From contig NZ_JAOVZU010000009.1 of NCBI RefSeq assembly GCF_025717005.1, positions 124,001 through 188,000 on the forward strand: 64,000 nt of DNA, read 5' to 3'. Shown here piece after piece: positions 40,981-50,397 of this stretch. A program made the position numbers and the translations under genes. The stretch is from Actinotalea endophytica (GTDB taxonomy: Bacteria; Actinomycetota; Actinomycetes; Actinomycetales; Cellulomonadaceae). Positions within the stretch are counted from its first letter, which is position 1. Every line of letters begins with the position of its first letter. The notes under the pieces were generated by a model. The model did not search any database. It saw only the letters and a program-made list of their open reading frames with translations, and was not told the origin of the DNA.

Positions 40981-42192
40981 ATGCGCACGCACACCGGCGG
41001 CGTGATCAGGGCCGCGCTCGCCACGGCCCTCGCCGCGACCCTCGTCGTGGCCCTCGGCGCGTGCACCGTAGGCGGCGCCGGCCCGACGGCCACGACGAGC
41101 GCGCCGGCCCGCGCCTCGACGAGCGCCACGGCACCGGCGTCGACGAGCACGTCGCCCGCAGCTCCTGCGACACCCGCCGACCCCTTCCCGGCCGGGCCGA
41201 CGCTGCCCGCGGCCACGGCGACACCGCAGGACGTCGTCACCGGGCTGGACGCGCCGTGGGACCTCGCCTTCCTGCCGTCCGGCGCGGTGCTGGTCACCTA
41301 CCGGGACCTGACCACCGTCTCGATGCTCACCGCCGACGGCCCGGTCACGCTGACCGGCCCGGGCGCGGACCTGCTGGCCACGGACGCGTACACCGAGAGC
41401 GAGGCCGGGCTGCTCGGCATCGAGGTGTCCCCGGACTTCCTCGACGACCGCCTGGTCTACCTCTACCGGTCGACGCCGTCCGGGAACCAGGTGGTGCGCG
41501 CCGAGCTGTCGCCCGACGGCACGCTCGGCGACCTCCAGGTGCTGCTCGACGGGATCCCGCACAACAGCTACCACGACGGCGGCCGACTCGCGTTCGGCCC
41601 CGACGGGTACCTCTACGTCACCACGGGGGACGCGGGCGACCGCCCGCTGTCGCAGGACACCGGCTCACCGGCGGGCAAGATCCTGCGGATCACGGCCGAG
41701 GGCCAGGCTGCGCCAGGCAACCCGATCGACGGCAACCCGATGTGGTCCTACGGGCACCGCAACGTGCAGGGCGTCGGCTGGACGAGCGACGGCACGATGT
41801 ACGCCAGCGAGTTCGGCTGGGACACCTGGGACGAGCTCAACGTGATCACGCCCGGGTCGAACTACGGCTGGCCGGTCGTCGAGGGCGTCGGGCACCGCAG
41901 CGGGTACGTGGACCCCGTGGTGACCTGGCCCACCGACGACGCGTCGCCGAGCGGCATCGCGGTGACCGACGACGCGGTCTACCTCGCGGCGCTGCGCGGT
42001 GAGCGGCTCTGGAAGGTCCCGCTCGCCGACGGGGCGGTCGGCACCCCCGTGGTCGGGCTCGACGGCCTCGGCCGGCTCCGGGACGTCGAGGTCGGGCCGG
42101 ACGGCGCCCTGTGGATCGTGACCAACAACACCGACGGCCGGGGGAACCCACGAGCCGGGGACGACCGGATCGTCCGGATCACGCCTCCGTGA
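40981..42192 (+). CDS. PQQ-dependent sugar dehydrogenase-like lipoprotein (GSDH/YliI family)
   Basis: 403 residues. A lipoprotein signal (LVVALGAC, Cys ~28) is followed by a Ser/Thr/Pro linker and a six-bladed propeller: GLDAPWDLAFLPSGAVLVTY (~87-106), GLLGIEVSPDFLDD, HDGGRLAFGPDGYLYVTTGD (~200) and YGHRNVQGVGW. The His of the HDGG motif matches the catalytic base of soluble glucose dehydrogenase. It oxidises aldoses using PQQ outside the membrane. No PQQ synthesis genes are seen, so cofactor supply is unclear. The true in vivo substrate is unknown. Confidence 0.88.
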   Translation: MRTHTGGVIRAALATALAATLVVALGACTVGGAGPTATTSAPARASTSATAPASTSTSPAAPATPADPFPAGPTLPAATATPQDVVTGLDAPWDLAFLPSGAVLVTYRDLTTVSMLTADGPVTLTGPGADLLATDAYTESEAGLLGIEVSPDFLDDRLVYLYRSTPSGNQVVRAELSPDGTLGDLQVLLDGIPHNSYHDGGRLAFGPDGYLYVTTGDAGDRPLSQDTGSPAGKILRITAEGQAAPGNPIDGNPMWSYGHRNVQGVGWTSDGTMYASEFGWDTWDELNVITPGSNYGWPVVEGVGHRSGYVDPVVTWPTDDASPSGIAVTDDAVYLAALRGERLWKVPLADGAVGTPVVGLDGLGRLRDVEVGPDGALWIVTNNTDGRGNPRAGDDRIVRITPP

Positions 42193-42255
42193 CGGTCGCC
42201 CGGGCCCGGTGCGCCACACGCCGCCCCGCCGCGCGCGCTGCCTAGACTCCCGGCC

Positions 42256-44610
42256 ATGACGGCGACCGGCGTACAGGTCGTCGACCGCTCGTCCGTGCGG
42301 GTGCACAGCGCCGAGGACGCGGTCGGCGCCGTGCTCTCCGCGCTCGGCGTGGCCGCGGTGATGCTGCTGGCGGTCTACGCGCACGCCACGACCACCGGGG
42401 TCGCCGAGGACGTCCAGGGCATCGACGCGCTGCTCGGGCAGATCCTCGTCGTGCCGGTCGCGGTGATCGCGGGGATCGTCGCGATCACCGTGCCGGTGAT
42501 CGTGCTGGTGGACCTCGCGGTCCGCGGTTCGGGGCGTCAGGTCCTCGACGCGCTGCTCGGCGCGGTCGGTGGGGCCGTCCTCGCGGGCGTCGTGGTGCTC
42601 GTCGTGCAGTGGGTCGGCTCGGACGCCCTCGTGCGGGGGCTCGCCGCGCCCCGCGGTGGAAGCTCGATCCCGCTCGAGTGGGCGACGCTCGCCGGACTGC
42701 TCACCGTCGCGGGGCCGCGCTCGGCGCGGCGTCCGGTCGCCTGGTCGCAGAACGCGCTCGCGGTCGCGATCGGCGTCCAGCTCGTGGCCGGCCGGGTGTC
42801 GCTGCCCGGCGTCGTGATCGCGGTCCTGCTCGGGCGACTGGCCGGCAGCGTCGTGCGGCTGGTCTCCGGCGTGCCGACCGCACGCGCCTACGGCCCGGCG
42901 CTCGTCGAGGGGCTCGGCCGGGTCGGCATCGCACCGCTGCGGCTCGTGCGTCAGCCCGGTGACGGTCCGCGCACCTACGCCATGACCACGTCCGACGGGC
43001 CTCTTGTGCTCACCGTGCTCGACGGCGACCGGCAGGTGCTCGGTGTGCTGACCCGACTGTGGCGGTCGCTGCGCCTGCGCGGCATCGAGGGCCGCGCCTG
43101 GCAGTCGTTGCGGCAGGCCGCCGAGCGCGCGGCGCTGGTGGCGCACGCGGCGCGCACCGCGGGCACCCGCACCCCCCAGGTCGTCGCGGTCGGGCAGTCG
43201 CGAGACTCGATGCTGCTGGTCACCGAACCCGCGCCGGAGCGAACCCTGGCGGACCTCGACGACCTGCCGGCCGAGGTCGCCGACGAAGCGCTGGTCGACG
43301 CGTGGCGCCAGCTCCGCACGGCGCACCGGGCCGGTCTCGCGCACCGGTCGCTGGACGCGTCCGCGGTCCGGGTCACCAACGACGGCCAGGCCTGGCTGGT
43401 GGGCTGGGCCGACGGCGACATCGCGGTCCCGGACCTGACCCGGCGGATCGACGCGGCGCAGCTCCTCGCGGTCCAGGCGCTGACCGCCGGCGAGGCCCGG
43501 GCGCTCGACGCCGCCCGTGCGGTGCTGCCCGGCGGTGAGCTCGCCGCGCTGGCGCCGCTGCTGCAGCCGGTCGTCATGCCTCGCACGACCCGCACGGCGT
43601 TGCGGGATCACCAGGACGTCCTCGCCCGGCTCCGCGAGGCACTCGCCGAGGACCTCGGCGACGCCGAGATCGCACCGGTACGGCTCACCAGGTTCTCGCT
43701 CGGCACGCTGATCACGGTCGTGCTGCCCGTGGTCGCGATCGTCGTGGTGCTGGCGAAGATCAACGTCGACGAGGTGGTCGCGGCAGTCGAGCAGAGCGAC
43801 TGGCGCTGGGCCCTGGCCTCCTTCCTGCTCGGGATCGCGACGTTCTTCGGTGCGGCCCTGACCGTGCAGGCGTTCTCGCCGGTGTCGTTGCCGTTGTGGC
43901 GGGTGACGCTGGTCCAGGCCGGGGGAGCGTTCCTCGCGCTGGCGACACCGGCGCACCTGGGCGCCGGTGCGTTGAACGTGCGGATGATGATGCGTCGCGG
44001 CGTGAACGGGGCGCTCGCCGTGGCGACGGTGGCGCTCGTCCAGCTGTCGCAGTTCGTGGTCACCGTGGTGCTGCTGGTCGTGGTCTCGGTGGCCTCGGGG
44101 TCGGAGGCCGCCACGGCGCTGATCCCCAGCGGTGGGACCCTCGAGCTGATCGCCGCGGCGGTGCTGCTGGTCGCAGCGCTGCTGCTGGTCCCGCAGATCC
44201 GGCGCTGGGCGCTGGCCAAGGTCATGCCGATGCTCGAGCAGGTGTGGCCGCGGCTGATCGACGTGATGGGTCAGCCCGGGCGGGTCGTCGTCGCGGTGGC
44301 CGGCAACGCGATCCTCACGCTCGGCTGGGTGCTCGCGTTCGACACCGCGCTCGCGGCGTTCGGCGTCCATCTCTCGCTCATCCAGGTCGCCGTCATCTAC
44401 TTCGCGGGGAACCTCGCGGGGTCTGCCGTGCCGACCCCGGGCGGGGTCGGCGGCATCGAGCTGGCGCTGATCGGTCTGCTCTCCGCGGCCGGCGTGAACG
44501 CCGGTGTCGCAGCGTCCGCGGTCCTCCTGTTCCGGGTCGCGACCTACTGGCTGCAGATCCCGATCGGCTGGCTGGCGATGCGCGTGCTGCGCCGGGTGGG
44601 CGAGCTCTAG
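42256..44610 (+). CDS. Multi-domain membrane protein: degenerate kinase domain plus LPG-synthase/flippase-like transmembrane region
   Basis: 784 residues, ATG 42256, seven bases after TAGACT (likely leaderless). Several membrane spans lie at ~25-190. A cytoplasmic ABC1/RIO-like kinase domain follows (~215-430), in which catalytic motifs are altered: LAHRSLDASAV in place of HGDLHxxN and LVGWADGDI in place of the DFG region. A C-terminal UPF0104/LPG_synthase_TM flippase region (~480-780) ends the protein, with GNLAGSAVPTPGGVGGIELAL typical of AglD/MprF-type flippases. It may move a lipid-linked sugar or aminoacyl lipid across the membrane. The ligand of the pseudokinase is unknown. This fusion is shared by related actinobacteria as far as I recall. 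Confidence 0.82.
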   Translation: MTATGVQVVDRSSVRVHSAEDAVGAVLSALGVAAVMLLAVYAHATTTGVAEDVQGIDALLGQILVVPVAVIAGIVAITVPVIVLVDLAVRGSGRQVLDALLGAVGGAVLAGVVVLVVQWVGSDALVRGLAAPRGGSSIPLEWATLAGLLTVAGPRSARRPVAWSQNALAVAIGVQLVAGRVSLPGVVIAVLLGRLAGSVVRLVSGVPTARAYGPALVEGLGRVGIAPLRLVRQPGDGPRTYAMTTSDGPLVLTVLDGDRQVLGVLTRLWRSLRLRGIEGRAWQSLRQAAERAALVAHAARTAGTRTPQVVAVGQSRDSMLLVTEPAPERTLADLDDLPAEVADEALVDAWRQLRTAHRAGLAHRSLDASAVRVTNDGQAWLVGWADGDIAVPDLTRRIDAAQLLAVQALTAGEARALDAARAVLPGGELAALAPLLQPVVMPRTTRTALRDHQDVLARLREALAEDLGDAEIAPVRLTRFSLGTLITVVLPVVAIVVVLAKINVDEVVAAVEQSDWRWALASFLLGIATFFGAALTVQAFSPVSLPLWRVTLVQAGGAFLALATPAHLGAGALNVRMMMRRGVNGALAVATVALVQLSQFVVTVVLLVVVSVASGSEAATALIPSGGTLELIAAAVLLVAALLLVPQIRRWALAKVMPMLEQVWPRLIDVMGQPGRVVVAVAGNAILTLGWVLAFDTALAAFGVHLSLIQVAVIYFAGNLAGSAVPTPGGVGGIELALIGLLSAAGVNAGVAASAVLLFRVATYWLQIPIGWLAMRVLRRVGEL

Positions 44611-44688
44611 CGGCCCGTCCGTCGACCTCGCGGGGCGTCCGAGCGCACGGTCCGGGGTCCTGCTGCGCGATCACTAGGATCGGGGGCC

Positions 44689-46506
44689 ATGGCCCACATC
44701 CTGTCCGCCGTCGCATGGCCCTACGCGAACGGTCCTCGTCACATCGGCCACGTCGCCGGCTTCGGTGTCCCGTCCGACGTGTTCAGCCGCTACATGCGGA
44801 TGGCCGGCCACGACGTGCTGATGGTCTCCGGCACCGACGAGCACGGCACACCGATCCTGGTGCAGGCCGACAAGGAGGGCGTCTCCGCCAAGGACCTCGC
44901 GGACAAGAACAACGCGATCATCGTCCAGGACCTGGTGGACCTCGGGCTGTCCTACGACCTGTTCACCCGCACCACGACCGGCAACCACTACGGCACGGTG
45001 CAGGAGCTGTTCACCACGGTGCACCGCAACGGCTACATGGTCGAGCAGACCACCCAGGCGGCGATCAGCCCGTCGACCGGTCGCACGCTGCCGGACCGCT
45101 ACATCGAGGGCACCTGCCCGATCTGCGGCTACACCGAGGCCCGCGGCGACCAGTGCGACAACTGCGGCAACCAGCTCGACCCGACCGACCTGATCGACCC
45201 GCGCTCGAAGATCAACGGCGAGACGCCCGAGTTCGTCGAGACGCAGCACTTCTTCCTCGACCTGCCGGCGCTGGCCGGCGCGCTGGGTACCTGGCTCGAC
45301 GGCCGCGAGGCCACCGGGCTGTGGCGCCCGAACGTGATCAAGTTCAGCCAGCACCTGCTCGAGGAGGTCCGCCCCCGGGCGATGACCCGGGACATCGACT
45401 GGGGCATCCCGATCCCCCTCGAGGGGTGGCGTGAGCAGCCGACGAAGCGGCTGTACGTCTGGTTCGACGCGGTGATCGGGTACCTCTCGGCGAGCATCGA
45501 GTGGGCGCGCCGCCTCGGCGACCCCGAGCGCTGGCGTGACTGGTGGAACGACCCCGAGGCCCTGTCGTACTACTTCATGGGCAAGGACAACATCGTCTTC
45601 CACTCCCAGATCTGGCCGGCCGAGCTGCTCGGCTACAACGGCCAGGGCGACCGGGGCGGCGAGCCGGGCCGGTACGGCACGCTGAACCTGCCGACCGAGG
45701 TGGTCTCCAGCGAGTTCATGACGATGGAGTCCAAGCAGTTCTCGACGTCCCGCGGCCACGTGATCCTGGTCGGGGACATGCTCGCGCGGTACCAGCCCGA
45801 CGCGCTGCGCTACTTCATCAGTGCCGCGGGACCGGAGACCTCCGACTCCGACTTCACCTGGTCGGAGTTCGTCCAGCGGACGAACTCCGAGCTGGTGGCC
45901 GGCTGGGGCAACCTGGTCAACCGCACCGCGACGATGATCGCCAAGAGCTTCGGCGAGATCCCGGCCGCCGGGCCGCTCGAGCCGGTCGACGAGGCCGTGC
46001 TGGCTGCCGTCCGGACCGGGTTCGACACGGTGGGTGGGCTGATCGGCCGCCACCGGCAGCGCGCCGCGATCGCCGAGGCCATGCGCGTCGTCGGCGAGGT
46101 GAACAAGTACCTGACGGCGACCGAGCCCTACAAGATGAAGGACGAGTCGCAGCGCGAACGTCTCGGCACGGTGCTGCACGTCGCGGCGCAGTGCGTGCAG
46201 GACTGCAACACGCTGCTCGCGCCGTTCCTGCCGCACTCCGCGAACCGCGTCCACCAGGTCCTCGGCGGCGAGGGCGAGCTCATGCCGATGCCTCGCGCGG
46301 AGCAGGTCACCGAGCTCGACCCGGACAACGGCGCCGGTCTGGCGACGTACACGATCATCACCGGCGACTACTCCGGGACGCCCGCGTGGGAGTCCCGCCC
46401 GGTGCAGGTCGGCGCGCCGGTGGCCAAGCCGACCCCGGTGTTCACCAAGCTCGACCCGTCCGTGGTCGACGAGGAGATCGCTCGCCTGGCCTCGACCGAG
46501 CAGTGA
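44689..46506 (+). CDS. metG: Methionyl-tRNA synthetase
   Basis: 605 residues, ATG 44689, eight bases after TAGGAT. The class I HIGH motif is [10 protein letters not shown] (~15). Zinc-binding knuckles [18 protein letters not shown] (~144) and [20 protein letters not shown] (~290) fit MetRS. The KMSKS loop reads [12 protein letters not shown] (~345), a KFSTSR-type variant. The anticodon-binding domain is the C-terminal 200 residues ([20 protein letters not shown]). No tRNA-binding C-terminal extension is present. It charges initiator and elongator tRNA-Met and is followed 10 bp later by tatD, a common pairing. Confidence 0.95.
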   Translation: MAHILSAVAWPYANGPRHIGHVAGFGVPSDVFSRYMRMAGHDVLMVSGTDEHGTPILVQADKEGVSAKDLADKNNAIIVQDLVDLGLSYDLFTRTTTGNHYGTVQELFTTVHRNGYMVEQTTQAAISPSTGRTLPDRYIEGTCPICGYTEARGDQCDNCGNQLDPTDLIDPRSKINGETPEFVETQHFFLDLPALAGALGTWLDGREATGLWRPNVIKFSQHLLEEVRPRAMTRDIDWGIPIPLEGWREQPTKRLYVWFDAVIGYLSASIEWARRLGDPERWRDWWNDPEALSYYFMGKDNIVFHSQIWPAELLGYNGQGDRGGEPGRYGTLNLPTEVVSSEFMTMESKQFSTSRGHVILVGDMLARYQPDALRYFISAAGPETSDSDFTWSEFVQRTNSELVAGWGNLVNRTATMIAKSFGEIPAAGPLEPVDEAVLAAVRTGFDTVGGLIGRHRQRAAIAEAMRVVGEVNKYLTATEPYKMKDESQRERLGTVLHVAAQCVQDCNTLLAPFLPHSANRVHQVLGGEGELMPMPRAEQVTELDPDNGAGLATYTIITGDYSGTPAWESRPVQVGAPVAKPTPVFTKLDPSVVDEEIARLASTEQ

Positions 46507-46516
46507 GCCCGCGCCC

Positions 46517-47485
46517 GTGAGCCGCAAGCGGCGCGACCGGTCGTGGCCCGGCGTCCCCGAGCCGCTGCCCCACCCTCTCGTCGACAACCACACCCACCTC
46601 GACCACGTGCTCGAGGTGACCGACGGGTTCGGCTGGCGGGAACGGTCCGCGGACGGTCCCGGCCGGGCGTGGCTGGACCGCGAGCCGCGGGTGGCCGACC
46701 ACCTGGAGCTGGCCGCCCGGACCGGGGTCACCCGGCTGGTGCAGATCGGCTGCGACCTGCCGGCGATCGCCTGGACCGAGCGCACGCTCGCCGACCCGGC
46801 CGTCGCGCCGGCGCTGCTCGGTGGCGTCGCCATCCACCCGAACGAGGCCGTGCTGCACGCGGGCGTGCGGGAGGTCGCACCGGACGGCCTGGACCCGGAC
46901 CCGCGCCCGCACCACGACGTGCCACTGGCCGACGCGATCGCCGAGGTCGCCCGGGTCGCCGCGGCCGACCCGAGGGTCCGGGTGATCGGCGAGACCGGCC
47001 TCGACTTCTTCCGGGCGGGCGAGGCGGGGCGCGCGGTGCAGCGCGAGGCGTTCCGGGCGCACATCGCGCTCGCCAAGGAGCTGGACCTGGTGCTGCAGAT
47101 CCACGACCGGGACGCGCACGCCGAGGTGGTCGAGGTGCTGCTCGCCGACGGCGCTCCACCACGCACGGTGTTCCACTGCTTCTCGGGCGACGCCGAGCTG
47201 GCCCGGACCTGCGCCGAGCACGGCTGGTACGCGTCGTTCGCCGGCCCGGTCGGCTACCCCGGGTCGGCCGATCTGCGCGCCGCGCTGCACGCGACGCCGC
47301 CCGGCCTGCTGCTCCTCGAGACCGACGCGCCCTACCTGCCGCCGCATCCGTGGCGCGGTCGCCCGAACGGCCCGTACCTGGTCGCGGAGACGGCACGGCA
47401 GGTCGCCGACGAGCTGGGCACGGCTCTCGAGCGGCTGTGCGAGCAGGTCTGGCGCACGAGCACGGAGCTCTACGGACCCTGGTGA
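46517..47485 (+). CDS. tatD: TatD-family metal-dependent deoxyribonuclease
   Basis: 322 residues from GTG 46517, shortly after metG. Metal ligands are in order: VDNHTHLDHV (His-x-His, ~23), IGETGLDFFR (Glu, ~155), LQIHDRDAH (His, ~192), VFHCFSG (His, ~217) and LLLETDAPYLPP (Asp, ~270). It is a TIM-barrel hydrolase acting as a 3'-5' exonuclease in repair. The metG-tatD-rpf-rsmA-ispE order is typical of actinobacteria. A slightly long insertion lies around residues 35-55. Confidence 0.93.
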   Translation: MSRKRRDRSWPGVPEPLPHPLVDNHTHLDHVLEVTDGFGWRERSADGPGRAWLDREPRVADHLELAARTGVTRLVQIGCDLPAIAWTERTLADPAVAPALLGGVAIHPNEAVLHAGVREVAPDGLDPDPRPHHDVPLADAIAEVARVAAADPRVRVIGETGLDFFRAGEAGRAVQREAFRAHIALAKELDLVLQIHDRDAHAEVVEVLLADGAPPRTVFHCFSGDAELARTCAEHGWYASFAGPVGYPGSADLRAALHATPPGLLLLETDAPYLPPHPWRGRPNGPYLVAETARQVADELGTALERLCEQVWRTSTELYGPW

Positions 47486-47593
47486 GGGTCCGATTCCTCC
47501 CGTCGTGCCCCGCTCGGGACCTTCTCCGCTTTCGCCGACCGTGTCCATTCCGTTACCGTTCTTCGGTCCGTGCCTGCTCCGGAGAGACGACTG

Positions 47594-48772
47594 ATGCGAC
47601 TGCCGACCACCGTGCGACGCCCCGCGAGGGTGTCCGCACGCACGCGTCTGGTCGCGCAGACCCTGGTGCTGACCGCGGTCGTGGCGGGCACCACCGGCTT
47701 CGCCGCACTGCACAAGCAGGTCACCCTCGAGGTCGACGGGTACGCCGCGCCGGTGACCCTCTACGGCCGCACCGTCGCCGACGTGCTGGCCGCGCGCGGC
47801 GTCGAGGTCGGTGAGCACGACCTGGTCACGCCGGCCCTGGACGCGACCGTCTCGAGCGACAGCCGGGTGGTCGTCCAGCACGCCCGCGAGCTGCAGGTGG
47901 TCGTGGACGGGCAGGAGCGCACCGTGTGGAGCACGGCGCTCACGGTCGGCGGCGTGGTCGACGAGCTCGGCCTGCGCGACTCGCGGACCTCGGTGTCCCG
48001 ATCCTCGGCACCGGGTCGTGACGTGCTGCGGCTGTCGACGCTGAAGCAGGTGCACGTCGCGGTCGACGGTTCCACGCTCGACCTGAGCACCACGGGCGCC
48101 ACCGTGCGCGAGGTCCTCGCCGACGCCGGGGTCGTGCTCGGTGAGCACGACCTGGTCTCGGTGCCGCTGGACGCGGCCGCGGTGGACGGGCTGGTCGTGA
48201 TGGTCACCCGGGTGCAGACGGTGATCGGGTCGCAGACCGAGACCACTCCGTTCCAGACGGTCCGCCAGGACGACGCCTCGCTGCTCAAGGGCAACGAGGT
48301 CACGGCGACGCGCGGCCAGGACGGATCCGCCGTCGTCACCTACGAGGCGTACACGGTGGACGGTGTCGAGATCGGGCGGACCGTGCTGACCGAGTCGGTG
48401 CTCACCGAACCGGTCGACGAGGTGATCCGGGTCGGCACCGGCGAGCTGCCGCAGGTGGCCGCGGTCGAGCCGGGCACGGCGCGCGCGGTCGGCCTGGAGA
48501 TGGTGCTGGCCCGGGGCTGGGACCAGCAGCAGTTCGCCTGCCTCGACTCGCTGTGGTCGCGGGAGAGCGGCTGGCGGGTGAACGCGAGCAACGCGTCGAG
48601 CGGCGCGTACGGCATCCCGCAGGCGCTGCCCGGCTCGAAGATGGCCGCGTTCGGTGCCGACTGGCGCACCAACCCGGCGACCCAGATCGCCTGGGGCCTG
48701 AGCTACATCTCGGGGCGGTACGGCACACCGTGCGGCGCGTGGGGCTTCTTCCAGTCGCACAACTGGTACTGA
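47594..48772 (+). CDS. Cell-wall lytic protein with DUF348 repeats, G5 and a C-terminal transglycosylase-like domain
   Basis: 392 residues, ATG 47594 after GGAGAG. A signal/anchor (~25-45) is followed by three DUF348 (YabE) repeats (~50-90, ~100-135, ~155-200; each like VTLYGRTVADVLAARGVEVG). A G5 domain comes next (~215-290; TTPFQTVRQDDASLLKGNEV), then a C-terminal domain (CLDSLWSRESGWRVNASNAS, then YGIPQALPGSKMA) with Glu in WSRESGW as a lysozyme/transglycosylase-like acid. It should cleave or remodel peptidoglycan outside the cell. It is paralogous to the Rpf gene that follows and precedes rsmA in the same order as in related genomes. Confidence 0.88.
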   Translation: MRLPTTVRRPARVSARTRLVAQTLVLTAVVAGTTGFAALHKQVTLEVDGYAAPVTLYGRTVADVLAARGVEVGEHDLVTPALDATVSSDSRVVVQHARELQVVVDGQERTVWSTALTVGGVVDELGLRDSRTSVSRSSAPGRDVLRLSTLKQVHVAVDGSTLDLSTTGATVREVLADAGVVLGEHDLVSVPLDAAAVDGLVVMVTRVQTVIGSQTETTPFQTVRQDDASLLKGNEVTATRGQDGSAVVTYEAYTVDGVEIGRTVLTESVLTEPVDEVIRVGTGELPQVAAVEPGTARAVGLEMVLARGWDQQQFACLDSLWSRESGWRVNASNASSGAYGIPQALPGSKMAAFGADWRTNPATQIAWGLSYISGRYGTPCGAWGFFQSHNWY

Positions 48773-49067
48773 CGGTCGCCCGGGCGCCGAGGCCCGTCCG
48801 GCCGGCACCCGCGCAGGTGCTCACCTTGATCTGCACACACCTCTCACACCGTGGGTCGAATCTCAGGTCACGATTCGGTTACGGTCGATGCAGGCGTCGT
48901 CAGAGGCGCTGCAGCCCCCGCCCGTGAGCGGTGGGCCCGACGGCCGGATCAGGGAGTCCGGACCAGCCGGACCGTGGTCATGGACCCGGTCATCCCCCCT
49001 TCTTGTCGGCTGGGCGCCAGTAGTGGCGCAGCTCCCTGTGCCCGGATGGCACGACGACTGGATCTCG

Positions 49068-50303
49068 GTGACCTTCTCCGCTCTGCGCCGCGTGTTCGCG
49101 CGACCCACGCCCTCCAGCACCACCCCTGACCAGACCCCCGAACAGACCCCCGACCAGGCCCCCGGCGAGACCGCCGAGACGGGCACCACCCGACCGCTGG
49201 CCCGACGACTGCGCGTCCCGGTCGTGATCGCGACCGCCGGGGCGCTCGCGCTCACCGGCGGCGGCATCGCGCTCGCCCAGGCGCACAAGGTCGTGACGCT
49301 CGACATCGACGGCGCGACCCAGCAGGTCTCCACCTTCGCCGGTGACGTCGACGGCCTGCTCGCCGCGCAAGGTGTCGAGCTCGGCGAGCACGACTCGCTC
49401 TCGCCGGCCGGCACGACGGCGCTGCAGGACGGAACCGCGGTCGTGGTGCGCCACGGCCACGAGCTCACGCTCTCCGTGGACGGCACGGAGCAGACGGTCT
49501 GGTCGACGGCGCTGTCCGCGCAGGACGCGCTCGACTCGTTGGCGCTGCGCGGCGAGGACGTCCGGCTCATGGTGTCCCGGTCGCACGACCGCGCCGAGCT
49601 CCCCGTCGACCTGACGGTGAGCGGCTCGGTCGACGTCGTCGCCGACGGCCGGACCACCACCGTCGACGGCGCACAGAGCCTCGCCGACGCACTGGGCAAG
49701 GCACAGGTGCTCCTCGCCACCCCGGACCGGGTGCAGATCCTGCCGTCCGGGGACGCGGGACGGTTGACCGTCCTCGTGCAGCGGGTCGTGGTCCACGAGA
49801 CCACCGAGACCCAGGCGATCGACTTCGACACCGAGACGCGGTCCACCGACAGCCTGTACAAGGGGCAGAGCCGCACCGTGACCCAGGGTGTCGCGGGTGA
49901 GCGGACGCTCACCTACGAGGTCACGCTCGTGGACGGTACCGAGGAGTCCCGGACCCAGCTCGGCGACGACGTGACCACCGAGCCGGTCACGGCCGTCGTC
50001 GAGGTCGGCACGAAGGCGCGGCCGGTGGCCACGACCTCGTCGAGCTCGTCGAGCACCGTGAGCGGCGACGTCTGGGCCCGGCTCGCGCAGTGCGAGTCCG
50101 GCGGCAACCCCACGGCGGTGTCCTCGAACGGCCTCTACTACGGGCTGTACCAGTTCTCGCTGCCGACCTGGCGTGCGATGGGTGGCTCCGGCCTGCCGAG
50201 CCAGGCGTCGGCCGCCGAGCAGACCCAGCGGGCGCAGGCGCTGCAGGCACGTTCCGGCTGGGGCCAGTGGCCCTACTGCTCGGCCAAGCTCGGCCTGCGC
50301 TGA
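49068..50303 (+). CDS. rpf: Resuscitation-promoting factor (DUF348, G5, Rpf domain)
   Basis: 411 residues if started at GTG 49068; the frame is open up to ATG 48888, and the start is uncertain. A Pro/Thr/Gln linker and a membrane/signal segment (~45-70) are followed by DUF348 repeats, a G5 domain (~260-330), a Ser-rich linker and the C-terminal Rpf domain. That domain has WARLAQCESGGNPTAVSSNG with catalytic Glu, YYGLYQFSLPTWRAMGG and a final WPYC. Rpf cleaves peptidoglycan and helps dormant actinobacteria resume growth. The 295-bp upstream region 48773-49067 contains a TACGGT -10 candidate at ~48881 that would give a ~180-nt leader. I see no ydaO (c-di-AMP) riboswitch consensus in it. Confidence 0.9.
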   Translation: MTFSALRRVFARPTPSSTTPDQTPEQTPDQAPGETAETGTTRPLARRLRVPVVIATAGALALTGGGIALAQAHKVVTLDIDGATQQVSTFAGDVDGLLAAQGVELGEHDSLSPAGTTALQDGTAVVVRHGHELTLSVDGTEQTVWSTALSAQDALDSLALRGEDVRLMVSRSHDRAELPVDLTVSGSVDVVADGRTTTVDGAQSLADALGKAQVLLATPDRVQILPSGDAGRLTVLVQRVVVHETTETQAIDFDTETRSTDSLYKGQSRTVTQGVAGERTLTYEVTLVDGTEESRTQLGDDVTTEPVTAVVEVGTKARPVATTSSSSSSTVSGDVWARLAQCESGGNPTAVSSNGLYYGLYQFSLPTWRAMGGSGLPSQASAAEQTQRAQALQARSGWGQWPYCSAKLGLR

Positions 50304-50323
50304 GCCACCGGGCGAGCGGAGTC

Positions 50324-50359
50324 CCGAGGTCCGGTCCCACGACGGGGGCCGGACCTCGG
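50324..50359 (+). terminator. Terminator downstream of rpf
   Basis: CCGAGGTCCGG (50324-50334) and CCGGACCTCGG (50349-50359) form a perfect 11-bp stem with a 14-base loop, 21 bp after the stop. Confidence 0.7.
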
Positions 50360-50397
50360 CGCGTTCGGGCGCGGCCGTCTGGCCCTAGGCTCGCGGC

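Noticed and set aside
48881-49067. ydaO-type c-di-AMP riboswitch before rpf
   Set aside because: I looked for the conserved blocks and did not see them; a covariance search would be needed to decide.
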